Source: Teretinema zuelzerae
GTDB lineage: Bacteria; Spirochaetota; Spirochaetia; Treponematales; Treponemataceae
Reading direction: 5' to 3'
Assembly (NCBI RefSeq): GCF_021021555.1
Contig: NZ_JAINWA010000001.1
Span: forward strand, 620,001 to 684,000
DNA: 64,000 nt
Each line of letters opens with the position of its first letter. Within the stretch, counting starts at the first letter, position 1. Made by a program: the position numbers and the translations under genes. Of this stretch, positions 35,116-43,024 are shown piece after piece. The notes under the pieces are model-generated. The model saw only the letters and a list, made by a program, of their open reading frames with translations. It was not told the origin of the DNA and did not search any database.

Positions 35116-36093
35116 TTATTTCGTTTTAACGTGTAATTTGCGAGGATTCTTCAATTCGCTGCGGTCTTGCAGGAAGAAGAATATGATGAGCGCGAGCACG
35201 ATGGTGATGAGGAATACTCCGATCGAAATCGCCGCCGCGTAGGCATAATCGTTTCGACCCTGGAACGCCATGTTGTACAAATACACGCTTGTGGTCCTGA
35301 TCTTGAAATCGGGAGCGCCGCGCATATCGGTAAGCAGGAAGGGAATATCGAGCATTTGCATACCGCCGATCATCGAAGTGACCAGGATATAGAGCATCAT
35401 CGGGCGAAGCATCGGAAGAGTTATGTACCAGGTTGTCTGGCGGCTGTTCGCGCCGTCGACTACCGCTGATTCATAGAGAGAGGCGGAGATGCTGGTAATT
35501 CCCGCCATCAGCATGATGACGGTATGTCCGTACCACATCCACCACTGGATGAAGGCGACGATACCGCGCGAGGCCGAGACAGTTCTGAAAAAGTTGAACG
35601 CTTCCTGAACGACCTGCCCGTCGCGTACTACTTCGCGATACAGTCCCAAACCGTTCAAAAACTGATTGACCGGTCCGAGAGGATATCCGAATAAGCTGCG
35701 GAACAGAAGAGCCACGGAAGCGGCTGTAAGCAAGTTCGGCATGTAGATAACCGCTCTGAACAATCCTTTAGCCTTTAGATTAAGACGAAGATCTGAAAGC
35801 CAGATCGACAGGATTAAAGCGATTCCAAGCTGGGGCGCGAAGTTCAAGCCCCACATGATGAATGTATTTTGCACGGCTCCCCAGAAATAGGGATCCTGAA
35901 TTAATTTCGCAAAATTTTCGAGACCAACAAACGTAAAGTCTGATCGGAGCCCCCGCAAATCGGTAAACGCGAGCAGGAACGTGTAAACAGTCGGATAAAA
36001 GCTGAACGCAAAGTAGACCACCACGAACGGCAATACGAAGGCGTATCCCCATCGGTTGACCCGCCGTTCGGTACCTACGGCTTTGGACTTCAT
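35116..36093 (-). CDS. Sugar ABC transporter permease (MalF type)
   Basis: 325-residue membrane protein of the carbohydrate-uptake family 1 group. It begins with a short cytoplasmic arm (MKSKAVGTERRVNRWGYAFVLPF) and has about six or seven spans. The EAA loop is seen as SASLYESAVVDGANSRQTTWYITLPMLRPMM. It precedes the MalG-type permease by 11 bases. A long hairpin (36196-36232) separates it from the upstream binding-protein gene, which is expected to be expressed more strongly. Confidence 0.95.
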   Translation of the reverse strand: MKSKAVGTERRVNRWGYAFVLPFVVVYFAFSFYPTVYTFLLAFTDLRGLRSDFTFVGLENFAKLIQDPYFWGAVQNTFIMWGLNFAPQLGIALILSIWLSDLRLNLKAKGLFRAVIYMPNLLTAASVALLFRSLFGYPLGPVNQFLNGLGLYREVVRDGQVVQEAFNFFRTVSASRGIVAFIQWWMWYGHTVIMLMAGITSISASLYESAVVDGANSRQTTWYITLPMLRPMMLYILVTSMIGGMQMLDIPFLLTDMRGAPDFKIRTTSVYLYNMAFQGRNDYAYAAAISIGVFLITIVLALIIFFFLQDRSELKNPRKLHVKTK

Positions 36094-36195
36094 TGGTTTC
36101 CCCCCATGAAAAGAATTAGGAACAAAAAAGGCGCGGATCTGGAAAACCCTATCCGCACCTCAGTGTGTACGTGAAAAAATCGTCGGAAGAATCTC

Positions 36196-36232
36196 GGATT
36201 TGTTTAATCCCTGAAAGGAATTAAACAAATCC
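36196..36232 (-). repeat. Intercistronic hairpin between binding-protein and permease genes
   Basis: GGATTTGTTTAATCC (36196-36210) pairs with GGAATTAAACAAATCC (36217-36232) with one bulged base; partial pairing continues outward through AATCGT-type flanks. It lacks a terminal T-run. Such hairpins after a binding-protein gene stabilise its mRNA or partly terminate transcription. Confidence 0.75.
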
Positions 36233-36255
36233 TTGTCGAACGATTCTGTCAGAAA

Positions 36256-37527
36256 TTAGAGGCCGAGCTGGGCGCTAACCTGGCTCTTGAAGTCTTCGAT
36301 AGCCTGATCGCGGGACTTTTCGCCTTCGATATAGGCAGTAACCGCTTCGTTGAAGAGTCCTTCAACAGCCTGGTCGGTTCCCTGGGTCAGCTTTCCGTCA
36401 ACAGCCTTCGCCATTTCGACGAAAGATGCATAGTGATTCTGTCCGCCGAGGAAGGGTTCGGCATAGCTGTCTTTGATCTTGGCGGTGACGTTGTTGTTGG
36501 AAACGACGTCTCCGGTATCCTTCGCCCAGCGCTCGAGGAAGCCGTCGTCGGAGGTTACGTACTTGATGAAGTCTTTAGCAGCCTGTACGTTCTTTGTTCC
36601 CTTGTAAGCGGCAACCCAGGTACCACCCCAGCGATAAGGAGCGGGTCCGGGAATCATTGCCCAGTCGCCAGCGGTGTCGGGAGCATTGGTCTTGAGAACA
36701 TAGTGGAGACCCCAGGTCGGGAGGAGGTAGGAGAATACTTCTACGTCTGCGCCCTTTTCGTCCTTGAGTGTTCCCTTCATACCGGCAAACCAGCCTTCCG
36801 ACCACTGACCGGCGCGGCCTTCATAGCCTTTCTGCTTGAGGGTTTTGGCCATGTCCATGTAGGAGATCATAGCAGGATCGATCACGAGCTTTCCGTTCAC
36901 GACCCAGGGGTCTTTGCGGGCGCCCTTGAAAGGCATGAACATATCGCCGGTGGAGGATACAACGACGCATTTTCCACCGGATTTTTCTTTCAGGACAGCG
37001 GCAGTCTCAACGAACTTGTCGAGGTTAGCCATGTACTTCTGAACTTCAGCGGGATCATCGGTTCCAAGGTATTTTTTCGCGAGGCTGCGGCGATAGAACA
37101 TAGCGCCGGGAGTTGCCTGCCAGGAAAGACCATAAACCTTGCCGTTATAGGTTCCGACTTCGATCGGATAGGCAAGCTGCTTTCCCTTGACTTCGTTCGC
37201 GAGATCGGTCAGGTCCAGGAGGAGTCCGGATTCGATATACTTGCGTACGAATGCGTCTTCAAGAGCGAAAACGTCGGGAGCACCCTGTCCGGAAGCGAGA
37301 ACCGGGTCGAGCTTGTTGGGGAACTGATCCGTGGGGGTCAGCGAGTAGTCGATTTTTACGCCGGGTTTGTCCACGGTGTAATATTTGTCGATCATGGTCT
37401 TCAACTCATCAGTGAATGACCAAACCACGAGTGAGCCTGTTCCGGCGTCTTTCGCCGCTTCGGCTTTCTTGGCGCATCCGCTCAGTAAAAGAACCGCAGC
37501 AGCGCACACAATAAGGATTTTCTTCAT
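36256..37527 (-). CDS. Sugar-binding lipoprotein of the ABC importer (family 1)
   Basis: 423-residue extracytoplasmic solute-binding protein. The start ATG 37527 follows GAGGAGA and gives a lipoprotein signal MKKILIVCAAAVLLLSGC (Cys18); the longer frame upstream crosses an operator and is not used. The mature protein has family signs such as SLVVWSFTDELKTMID, VFALEDAFVRKYIESG and WAMIPGPAPYRWGGTWVAAY. Genes downstream encode two permeases and a GH43 enzyme. The likely ligands are xylo-oligosaccharides or related hemicellulose fragments, by context. Expression starts at a strong promoter controlled by LacI-type sites. Confidence 0.95.
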   Translation of the reverse strand: MKKILIVCAAAVLLLSGCAKKAEAAKDAGTGSLVVWSFTDELKTMIDKYYTVDKPGVKIDYSLTPTDQFPNKLDPVLASGQGAPDVFALEDAFVRKYIESGLLLDLTDLANEVKGKQLAYPIEVGTYNGKVYGLSWQATPGAMFYRRSLAKKYLGTDDPAEVQKYMANLDKFVETAAVLKEKSGGKCVVVSSTGDMFMPFKGARKDPWVVNGKLVIDPAMISYMDMAKTLKQKGYEGRAGQWSEGWFAGMKGTLKDEKGADVEVFSYLLPTWGLHYVLKTNAPDTAGDWAMIPGPAPYRWGGTWVAAYKGTKNVQAAKDFIKYVTSDDGFLERWAKDTGDVVSNNNVTAKIKDSYAEPFLGGQNHYASFVEMAKAVDGKLTQGTDQAVEGLFNEAVTAYIEGEKSRDQAIEDFKSQVSAQLGL

Positions 37528-37549
37528 CTTTCTCTCCTCTTTTCTGTTT

Positions 37550-37563
37550 GACAACCGATTGCC
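37550..37563. promoter_or_regulatory. LacI-type operator candidate, promoter-proximal
   Basis: GACAACCGATTGCC is an imperfect palindrome (10 of 14 positions) centred on AACCGATT. It lies between the promoter and the ribosome-binding site of the binding-protein gene. Confidence 0.5.
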
Positions 37564-37570
37564 AAAAACC

Positions 37571-37584
37571 GGCAACCGGTTGCC
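37571..37584. promoter_or_regulatory. LacI-type operator, perfect palindrome
   Basis: GGCAACCGGTTGCC is a perfect 14-bp palindrome with the AACCGGTT core common to LacI-family sites. It starts 12 bases downstream of the -10 box, so a bound repressor would block transcription initiation or clearance. Confidence 0.75.
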
Positions 37585-37596
37585 TTTCATTGACCC

Positions 37597-37626
37597 ATAC
37601 TACACCCCTTCAAAACGGGCTGTCAA
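37597..37626 (-). promoter_or_regulatory. Promoter of the sugar importer operon
   Basis: Consensus TTGACA (37626-37621) and TAGTAT (37602-37597) are spaced by 18 bases on the minus strand. LacI-type palindromes lie on both sides of it. Confidence 0.75.
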
Positions 37627-37651
37627 ATGGTTTTTTACAGTATTTTTCCGG

Positions 37652-37665
37652 GTAAACCGGTTAAC
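37652..37665. promoter_or_regulatory. Upstream LacI-type operator candidate
   Basis: GTAAACCGGTTAAC is palindromic at 12 of 14 positions and shares AACCGGTT with the site at 37571. It lies 26 bases upstream of the -35 box; its centre is 81 bases from that of the perfect site, a distance that would permit repressor looping. Confidence 0.6.
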
Positions 37666-37677
37666 ACACATCTTCTC

Positions 37678-38748
37678 TCAGGGAATCTTTTTTTCATTTC
37701 TCAAAACAGAGCGGATAAAAACACCGCTCGGAGACAATTCTTCGAGCTTCCACCCGCCTTTTGCCTCGCGGTCGACATTGAACTGGAGAACTCCTGAATC
37801 CTCGCCTTTATTGTTCACCGACCAATTCACCCAGGAGATATTGTTCTTTTTTAAAAAGGACATCCATTCAAGCGTCTCTTCAGGGAAAACTCCGCCGCCG
37901 CCCGTATCCTGCGTGGTTCCCCACTCGGTTACGAAAATGGGAAGTCCAAGAGACAAGGCCTTTTCAACTTTTGCGCGCAACTCGTCTCCATGGCTTCCCG
38001 CGTAAAAATGCAGGGTATACAATATATTGTTAAAACTGGTTATCGGATCTTCCGCGGCTATATCTACGTCGCGGCTCCAGGTCGGAGTACCCACAATAAT
38101 GATGTTGTCGGGGTCGTACTTGCGTATTTCCGCGATTACAGCCTCTGCATAGGGCTTTATCGCTCCGGACCAGGTGACGTCGCTGCCGTTCGGTTCATTG
38201 CAGATTTCGTAGATAATGTTGGGAAGATGTCCGTATTCTTTAGCTATGCCGGCGAAAAATTCCAGAGCCCGGTCCTGATAGGCCCTCGGATCCCTGTCGC
38301 GATGTACATGCCAGTCGACGATCACATAGACGCCTGTTTCTCGCGCGGCCTCGATTGAATCGATCACCCTCTGACGCAAAGCGGGATTAGTGATATAACC
38401 GCCTTCGGTCAAATACATCGCGGCCCGCCAAACCTGAGAATTCCAGTCGTCGCGAAGCCAGCCGAGAACTGCAGGAGTCGCATACTTTCCATGCCATTGC
38501 AAACCGTGGGAACTCATCCCCCGCAGCTGAACCGGCTGTCCTTCGGAATTGCACAGATTCGTTCCGATCACCTGAAGCTGGCCGTACCGTTCCACTACGG
38601 TGCGTCCTTTTTTATCTACCGCCAGCCTGGTATCCTTGTATCCGCAGCCTGAAAGAACGAATACCGCGTACACTACTGCGGCAGCGCATATCACGACGCC
38701 TGCGTTCCGAAACCGGCCGTGCCGATCAGCAGGTAAAAACATCCCCAT
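37678..38748 (-). CDS. GH5 endo-beta-1,4-glucanase lipoprotein
   Basis: 356-residue secreted hydrolase of family GH5 that attacks cellulose or a related beta-glucan. Start ATG 38748 follows GAGGAGG. The signal ends in the lipobox VLSGC (Cys35), so the enzyme is membrane-anchored on the outside. Family landmarks are LRGMSSHGLQW, VIVDWHVH, the acid/base Glu185 in IYEICNEPNG, HFYAGSHG, and the nucleophile Glu275 in IFVTEWGT. No carbohydrate-binding module is present. The AraC gene lies 132 bases upstream in the same orientation; its promoter has a TATACT but no clear -35, which fits activator control. Confidence 0.95.
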   Translation of the reverse strand: MGMFLPADRHGRFRNAGVVICAAAVVYAVFVLSGCGYKDTRLAVDKKGRTVVERYGQLQVIGTNLCNSEGQPVQLRGMSSHGLQWHGKYATPAVLGWLRDDWNSQVWRAAMYLTEGGYITNPALRQRVIDSIEAARETGVYVIVDWHVHRDRDPRAYQDRALEFFAGIAKEYGHLPNIIYEICNEPNGSDVTWSGAIKPYAEAVIAEIRKYDPDNIIIVGTPTWSRDVDIAAEDPITSFNNILYTLHFYAGSHGDELRAKVEKALSLGLPIFVTEWGTTQDTGGGGVFPEETLEWMSFLKKNNISWVNWSVNNKGEDSGVLQFNVDREAKGGWKLEELSPSGVFIRSVLRNEKKIP

Positions 38749-38880
38749 TGAAAACCTCCTCGTTAGAGGAAAGTATAACATGGGTTTCTTATTTGTTGGA
38801 TCAGGAAACTAATTTTTTACAAAAAACAGATGTATTTATTTGAAAAAACGATGCTCACAATATCACGCGGCAGAAACAGG

Positions 38881-39900
38881 TTAGGAAAAATCGACGACCT
38901 GAAGATAGGTTCGCCGGTATTCGAGCGGGGACATTCCGGTACAGCGATGGAATATGCGAGAAAATGAGAATTGGTTTGCATAGCCGAACCAGGCGGATAT
39001 ATCGCCGATCGAACGATCGGAAGAAATGAGCATGCCGGAAGCTCCTTCGATCTTGAGCCGGGTGAAGTACTGGCCTGGAGTCATGCGCACCTCGCGGCGG
39101 AATATGCGAATAAAATGCTCAGTCGACAAGCCGAGCTTCCATGCCAGGTCTTCTATCTTTAACTGTTCGCGCACCTGCTTCTGCATAATCGCCAGAGCTT
39201 TTTCGACATGCACTTTTTCGACATGAGATCCATGAAGAGCAGGTCCCGGCCCGGCAGACTCCCCTGCCGCCGCGGAATCCTTTGATGAAACCGGTTTAAG
39301 GATCGGGGAGCCCTGCAAGCGGGAACCGCTCGATGAAACAGCGTCGTCTGAAGAGAATTCCGTAATACGCTTGGACTGAAGAACATTAACGGACGGAAGG
39401 GGAGATCCGGAAGATTCGACGTCTGCCGGATCGATCCGTCCGAACCATCGCCATAGAAAACTCGACAAGAGGTGCCGGGCAGAATCCCGGAGAGCAGGAT
39501 CGGGGGAGCGGGATAATTGAAGCAAATCTTCAAATTGAAAGCGGAAATTAGGATTTACGGTCAAAACAGTGTGCCGGGAGAAAAGGACGGAATCCAGTCG
39601 TTCTCGAAGCCGGACGTTCTCCGCCGAGGCGTCTTCGCCGAAGGCGAATAAAAACGCATACCAGGAAAGAGGACGCGAAACCGCTTCGGGTACTATGGAA
39701 TGAAATTCGCGCGGGCCGGTCAGAAAAAGCCTGCCTCCTGAAATCGGATAGCGCGTGCTATTGCAGCGAAAGGATCCTTCGCCTTCGAGGAAGAAATGTA
39801 TTTCGAATTCCTTCGATCCGTGTGCGTGGTATCTACCGTGCCAGGACAGGCGATCGCCCCCGGCGAGGCGGTATACAAAGACCGAATCGGTTATTTCCAT
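38881..39900 (-). CDS. AraC-family transcriptional regulator
   Basis: 339-residue regulator. The N-terminal cupin-type sensor includes WHGRYHAHGSKEFEIHFFLEG and SGGRLFLTGPREFHSIVP. A low-complexity linker (about 165-235) joins it to the double helix-turn-helix: LKIEDLAWKLGLSTEHFIRIF and IGDISAWFGYANQFSFSRIF, then CTGMSPLEYRR. It is divergent from xylB and upstream of the GH5 gene, so either may be its target. The gene has a strong promoter whose -10 ends 6 bases before ATG, so its mRNA is probably leaderless. Confidence 0.94.
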   Translation of the reverse strand: MEITDSVFVYRLAGGDRLSWHGRYHAHGSKEFEIHFFLEGEGSFRCNSTRYPISGGRLFLTGPREFHSIVPEAVSRPLSWYAFLFAFGEDASAENVRLRERLDSVLFSRHTVLTVNPNFRFQFEDLLQLSRSPDPALRDSARHLLSSFLWRWFGRIDPADVESSGSPLPSVNVLQSKRITEFSSDDAVSSSGSRLQGSPILKPVSSKDSAAAGESAGPGPALHGSHVEKVHVEKALAIMQKQVREQLKIEDLAWKLGLSTEHFIRIFRREVRMTPGQYFTRLKIEGASGMLISSDRSIGDISAWFGYANQFSFSRIFHRCTGMSPLEYRRTYLQVVDFS

Positions 39901-39906
39901 AGACAG

Positions 39907-39935
39907 AATATACGCTGAAAACGCTGAAATATCAA
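39907..39935 (-). promoter_or_regulatory. Leaderless promoter of the AraC gene
   Basis: TTGATA (39935-39930) and TATATT (39912-39907) are spaced by exactly 17 bases on the minus strand. ATG 39900 begins 7 bases below the -10 box, and no Shine-Dalgarno is present. Confidence 0.7.
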
Positions 39936-39987
39936 TTTCGGATATATAAAATCAGATTCGCCCATACCCATCTGAACGGGAGGGCCC

Positions 39988-39993
39988 TATACT
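39988..39993 (+). promoter_or_regulatory. -10 box of the xylB-xylA promoter
   Basis: TATACT precedes the GGAGGAG site and ATG 40017. No acceptable -35 box is found 16-18 bases upstream, as is usual for promoters that need an AraC-type activator. Confidence 0.4.
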
Positions 39994-40016
39994 CAGGATA
40001 TCTGGAGGAGCGAAAG

Positions 40017-41504
40017 ATGAAGACAGTGGCCGGAATCGATATGGGAACGCAGAGCATGAAGGTGATTCTCTACGATTACGAATCGAAGAAGATTGTGGCT
40101 TCGGCCCAGGAAGCAATCGATCTCATCGCGGAAAACGACGGAACGCGCGAACAGAAGGTCGAGTGGTACGACGAAGCCCTGAAAAAATGCTTCAGCTCTT
40201 TCTCAACCGAACAGCGCGCCTCTATCGCGGCGATCGGAGTCTCCGGCCATCAGCACGGCTTTGTTCCCCTGGATGCTGACGCGAAGCCCCTGTACAACGT
40301 AAAACTATGGAACGATACCTCTACCGTGGAAGAATGCAGGATTTTAACGGAAGCCGCAGGCGGAAACGATGCTGTGGTATCCGAGGTATGCAATCTGATG
40401 CTTCCCGGTTTCACCGCTCCGAAAATTCTCTGGCTCAAGCGGCACAAACCCGAGGCTTTCGCCCGGCTTAAATACATCATGCTACCTCACGACTATTTGA
40501 ACTTTCTCCTCACTGACACATATACCATGGAATGCGGCGACGCATCCGGAACCGCGCTGTTCAACGGAATCCGTAAACAGTGGTCTTCACGTATCTGCAG
40601 CCTTGTGGATCCAAAACTGGTCAGTCTCCTTCCTGACCTCACCGAATCCGGCAAGGCTGCCGGGAAGGTTTCCCGGAATGCGGCCGAGCTGTACGGCATT
40701 CCGGGAGACATTCCTGTTTCATCGGGCGGCGGAGACAACATGATGGGAGCGATCGGCACGGGAACCGTAAAAGACGGATTCCTCACCATGAGCCTGGGAA
40801 CGTCGGGAACGCTGTACGGCTATTCCGACAGCCCGCTCTCCGATCCTGAAAAAGGACTTTCCGGATTCAACTCCTCGACGGGGGGATATCTCCCGCTGTT
40901 GTGCACCATGAACTGCACCGTTGCGACGGAAGAAACCAGAGCCCTCTTCGGTCTGGATGTAAAAGAATTCGACGCCTGCGCCGCAAAGGCTCCGATCGGA
41001 TCGGAAGGAGTCGTATTCCTCCCCTTCTTCAATGGAGAGAGGACTCCGAACCTCCCGAACGGAAGGGCGAGCATCTGCGGTCTTTCATCGGCGAACTCGT
41101 CCCGCGAAAACATTGCCCGAGCGGCCATGGAATCCGCGATCTTCGGCATGAGGATCGGGCTCGAAGCCTTCCAGGCATTAGGATTCCGCGCACGGGAAAT
41201 CAGAATAATCGGCGGCGGTTCGAAGAGTCCTTTATGGAGAGAAATCGCCGCGAACGTGATGAACCTTCCGGTTAAGCGTCCCGCAAGCGACGAAGCCGCG
41301 GCGATGGGCGCGGCGGTTCAGGCGCTGTGGTGCATGAAGAACGAAGCGGGAACTCCGGCGGATATCGGAACTCTCACCGACGAGCATATCGCGATCAGGG
41401 AAGACGGCTGCGTGCAGCCGGACCCTGCCGCGGCGGCGGCCTACGATAAGGCATACCGCGAATACAACAGGTATTTGGGAGCGTTGGCTCCGCTGTATCG
41501 ATAA
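40017..41504 (+). CDS. xylB: Xylulokinase
   Basis: 495-residue FGGY-family sugar kinase converting D-xylulose to xylulose-5-phosphate with ATP. ATG 40017 follows GGAGGAG. The N-terminal phosphate loop is GIDMGTQSMKVILYD; GVSGHQHGFVPLD is the substrate region characteristic of xylulokinases. The catalytic Asp is in SSGGGDNMMGAIGTG, and the adenosine site in RIIGGGSKSPLWREIAANV. It is followed 28 bases later by xylA in the same transcript. Confidence 0.96.
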   Translation: MKTVAGIDMGTQSMKVILYDYESKKIVASAQEAIDLIAENDGTREQKVEWYDEALKKCFSSFSTEQRASIAAIGVSGHQHGFVPLDADAKPLYNVKLWNDTSTVEECRILTEAAGGNDAVVSEVCNLMLPGFTAPKILWLKRHKPEAFARLKYIMLPHDYLNFLLTDTYTMECGDASGTALFNGIRKQWSSRICSLVDPKLVSLLPDLTESGKAAGKVSRNAAELYGIPGDIPVSSGGGDNMMGAIGTGTVKDGFLTMSLGTSGTLYGYSDSPLSDPEKGLSGFNSSTGGYLPLLCTMNCTVATEETRALFGLDVKEFDACAAKAPIGSEGVVFLPFFNGERTPNLPNGRASICGLSSANSSRENIARAAMESAIFGMRIGLEAFQALGFRAREIRIIGGGSKSPLWREIAANVMNLPVKRPASDEAAAMGAAVQALWCMKNEAGTPADIGTLTDEHIAIREDGCVQPDPAAAAAYDKAYREYNRYLGALAPLYR

Positions 41505-41532
41505 CAGACACAAGCATTAATGGAGGTGCAGT

Positions 41533-42870
41533 ATGTCGTATTTCAAAGGCAACAAAGAATATTTCCCCGGAATCGGTAAGATCGCTTACGAGGGACCTAC
41601 ATCAAAGAATCCCCTGGCGTTCAAGTACTACGATCCGGAGAAGGTGGTCGGCGGCAAGAAAATGAAGGACATCCTTCGCTATGCCACCGCGTATTGGCAC
41701 TGCTTCTGCGGCGACGGTGCGGATCCCTTCGGCTCGTCAACCCACGATTTCCCCTGGAACGGAACTCCGGATCCAATGGCGAACGCCGAAGCGAAAGCGG
41801 ACGCAGCCTTCGAGTTCATCACGAAGATCGGAACCCCCTACTACTGTTGGCACGACCGCGATATTTCCCCCGAAGGAAAGACCCCGGACGAAAGTTTGAA
41901 GAATCTTGAGAAAATCACCGACGGACTCAAGAAGCGACAGGATGAAACCGGCGTAAAGCTTTTGTGGGGAACCGCAAACGCCTTCTCCAGTCCCCGCTTC
42001 ATGAACGGAGCCGCGACCAACCCCGATTTCGAGGTTGTAGCGCACGCCGGAGCGCAGATCAAGGCAGCGATCGACGCGACCATCAAACTCGGCGGACAGG
42101 GATACACCTTCTGGGGCGGACGCGAAGGATACATGAGCCTTCTCAACACGAACATGCAGCGCGAAAAGGACAATCTCGCCCGTATGCTCATCATGGCCCG
42201 CGACTATGCCCGTTCGAAAGGATTCAAGGGAACATTCTACATCGAGCCAAAGCCGATGGAGCCCTCCAAGCACCAGTACGACTTCGACGCGGAAACCGTA
42301 ATCGGCTTCCTGAAGGCGAACGGTCTTGAAAAAGACTTTGCTCTCAACATCGAAGCGAACCACGCCGAACTCGCCGGACACGATTTCTACCATGAACTGA
42401 CCGTAGCGGTAGACAACGGAATGCTCGGCTCGATCGACGCAAACCGCGGCGACCCCCGAAACGGATGGGACACCGACCAGTTCCCGAACAGCGTGTTCGA
42501 AACGACTCTCGCCATGCTCGCGGTTCTCCGCATGGGCGGCTTCAAAACCGGCGGACTGAACTTCGACGCGAAAATCCGCAGAAACTCCACCGACCCGGCA
42601 GACCTGTTCATCGCCCACATCGGCGGCATGGATGTATTCGCCTACGGTCTTGAGAAAGCACAGGCCATCCTCGACGACGGACGCCTTGTCAAGATGGTGA
42701 AAGACCGCTACGCATCCTTCGATTCCGGCAACGGCAAGAAATTCGCCGACGGCAAGATGAAGCTCGAAGAACTTGCGGCCCTGGCAACCAGCTACGGAAA
42801 GATCGGCCTGACTTCCGGAAAGCAGGAACTCTACGAAAACATCTTCAACGAAATCGTAATGGGCAGATAA
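41533..42870 (+). CDS. xylA: Xylose isomerase
   Basis: 445-residue metal-dependent TIM-barrel enzyme converting D-xylose to D-xylulose. ATG 41533 follows GGAGGTG. The catalytic His and Asp are in [13 protein letters not shown]. Metal ligands appear in [33 protein letters not shown] and [19 protein letters not shown]. Length and N-terminus (class II type) are usual. It ends the xylBA operon with a clear terminator. Confidence 0.97.
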   Translation: MSYFKGNKEYFPGIGKIAYEGPTSKNPLAFKYYDPEKVVGGKKMKDILRYATAYWHCFCGDGADPFGSSTHDFPWNGTPDPMANAEAKADAAFEFITKIGTPYYCWHDRDISPEGKTPDESLKNLEKITDGLKKRQDETGVKLLWGTANAFSSPRFMNGAATNPDFEVVAHAGAQIKAAIDATIKLGGQGYTFWGGREGYMSLLNTNMQREKDNLARMLIMARDYARSKGFKGTFYIEPKPMEPSKHQYDFDAETVIGFLKANGLEKDFALNIEANHAELAGHDFYHELTVAVDNGMLGSIDANRGDPRNGWDTDQFPNSVFETTLAMLAVLRMGGFKTGGLNFDAKIRRNSTDPADLFIAHIGGMDVFAYGLEKAQAILDDGRLVKMVKDRYASFDSGNGKKFADGKMKLEELAALATSYGKIGLTSGKQELYENIFNEIVMGR

Positions 42871-42897
42871 TTCGCCCGCTACATTTCAATGAGAAAA

Positions 42898-42937
42898 CCC
42901 GCCGGCATCCGAAAGGAAAGCCGGCGGGCTTTTTTTT
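42898..42937 (+). terminator. Rho-independent terminator of xylBA
   Basis: CCCGCCGGC (42898-42906) pairs with GCCGGCGGG (42920-42928) over a 13-base loop, followed by a run of eight T. Confidence 0.9.
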
Positions 42938-42996
42938 AGCGTCTATCTTGCAAGACGCGTTACGTTTACAGGGAGGGGAAGCAGTTACGTTTCCCG

Positions 42997-43022
42997 CCGG
43001 CAGGATTTACATACCCTGCCGG
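42997..43022 (-). terminator. Hairpin after threonine synthase
   Basis: CCGGCAGG (42997-43004) pairs with CCTGCCGG (43015-43022), two bases past the thrC stop codon. No strong T-run follows on the minus strand, so termination is only likely. Confidence 0.5.
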
Positions 43023-43024
43023 TT

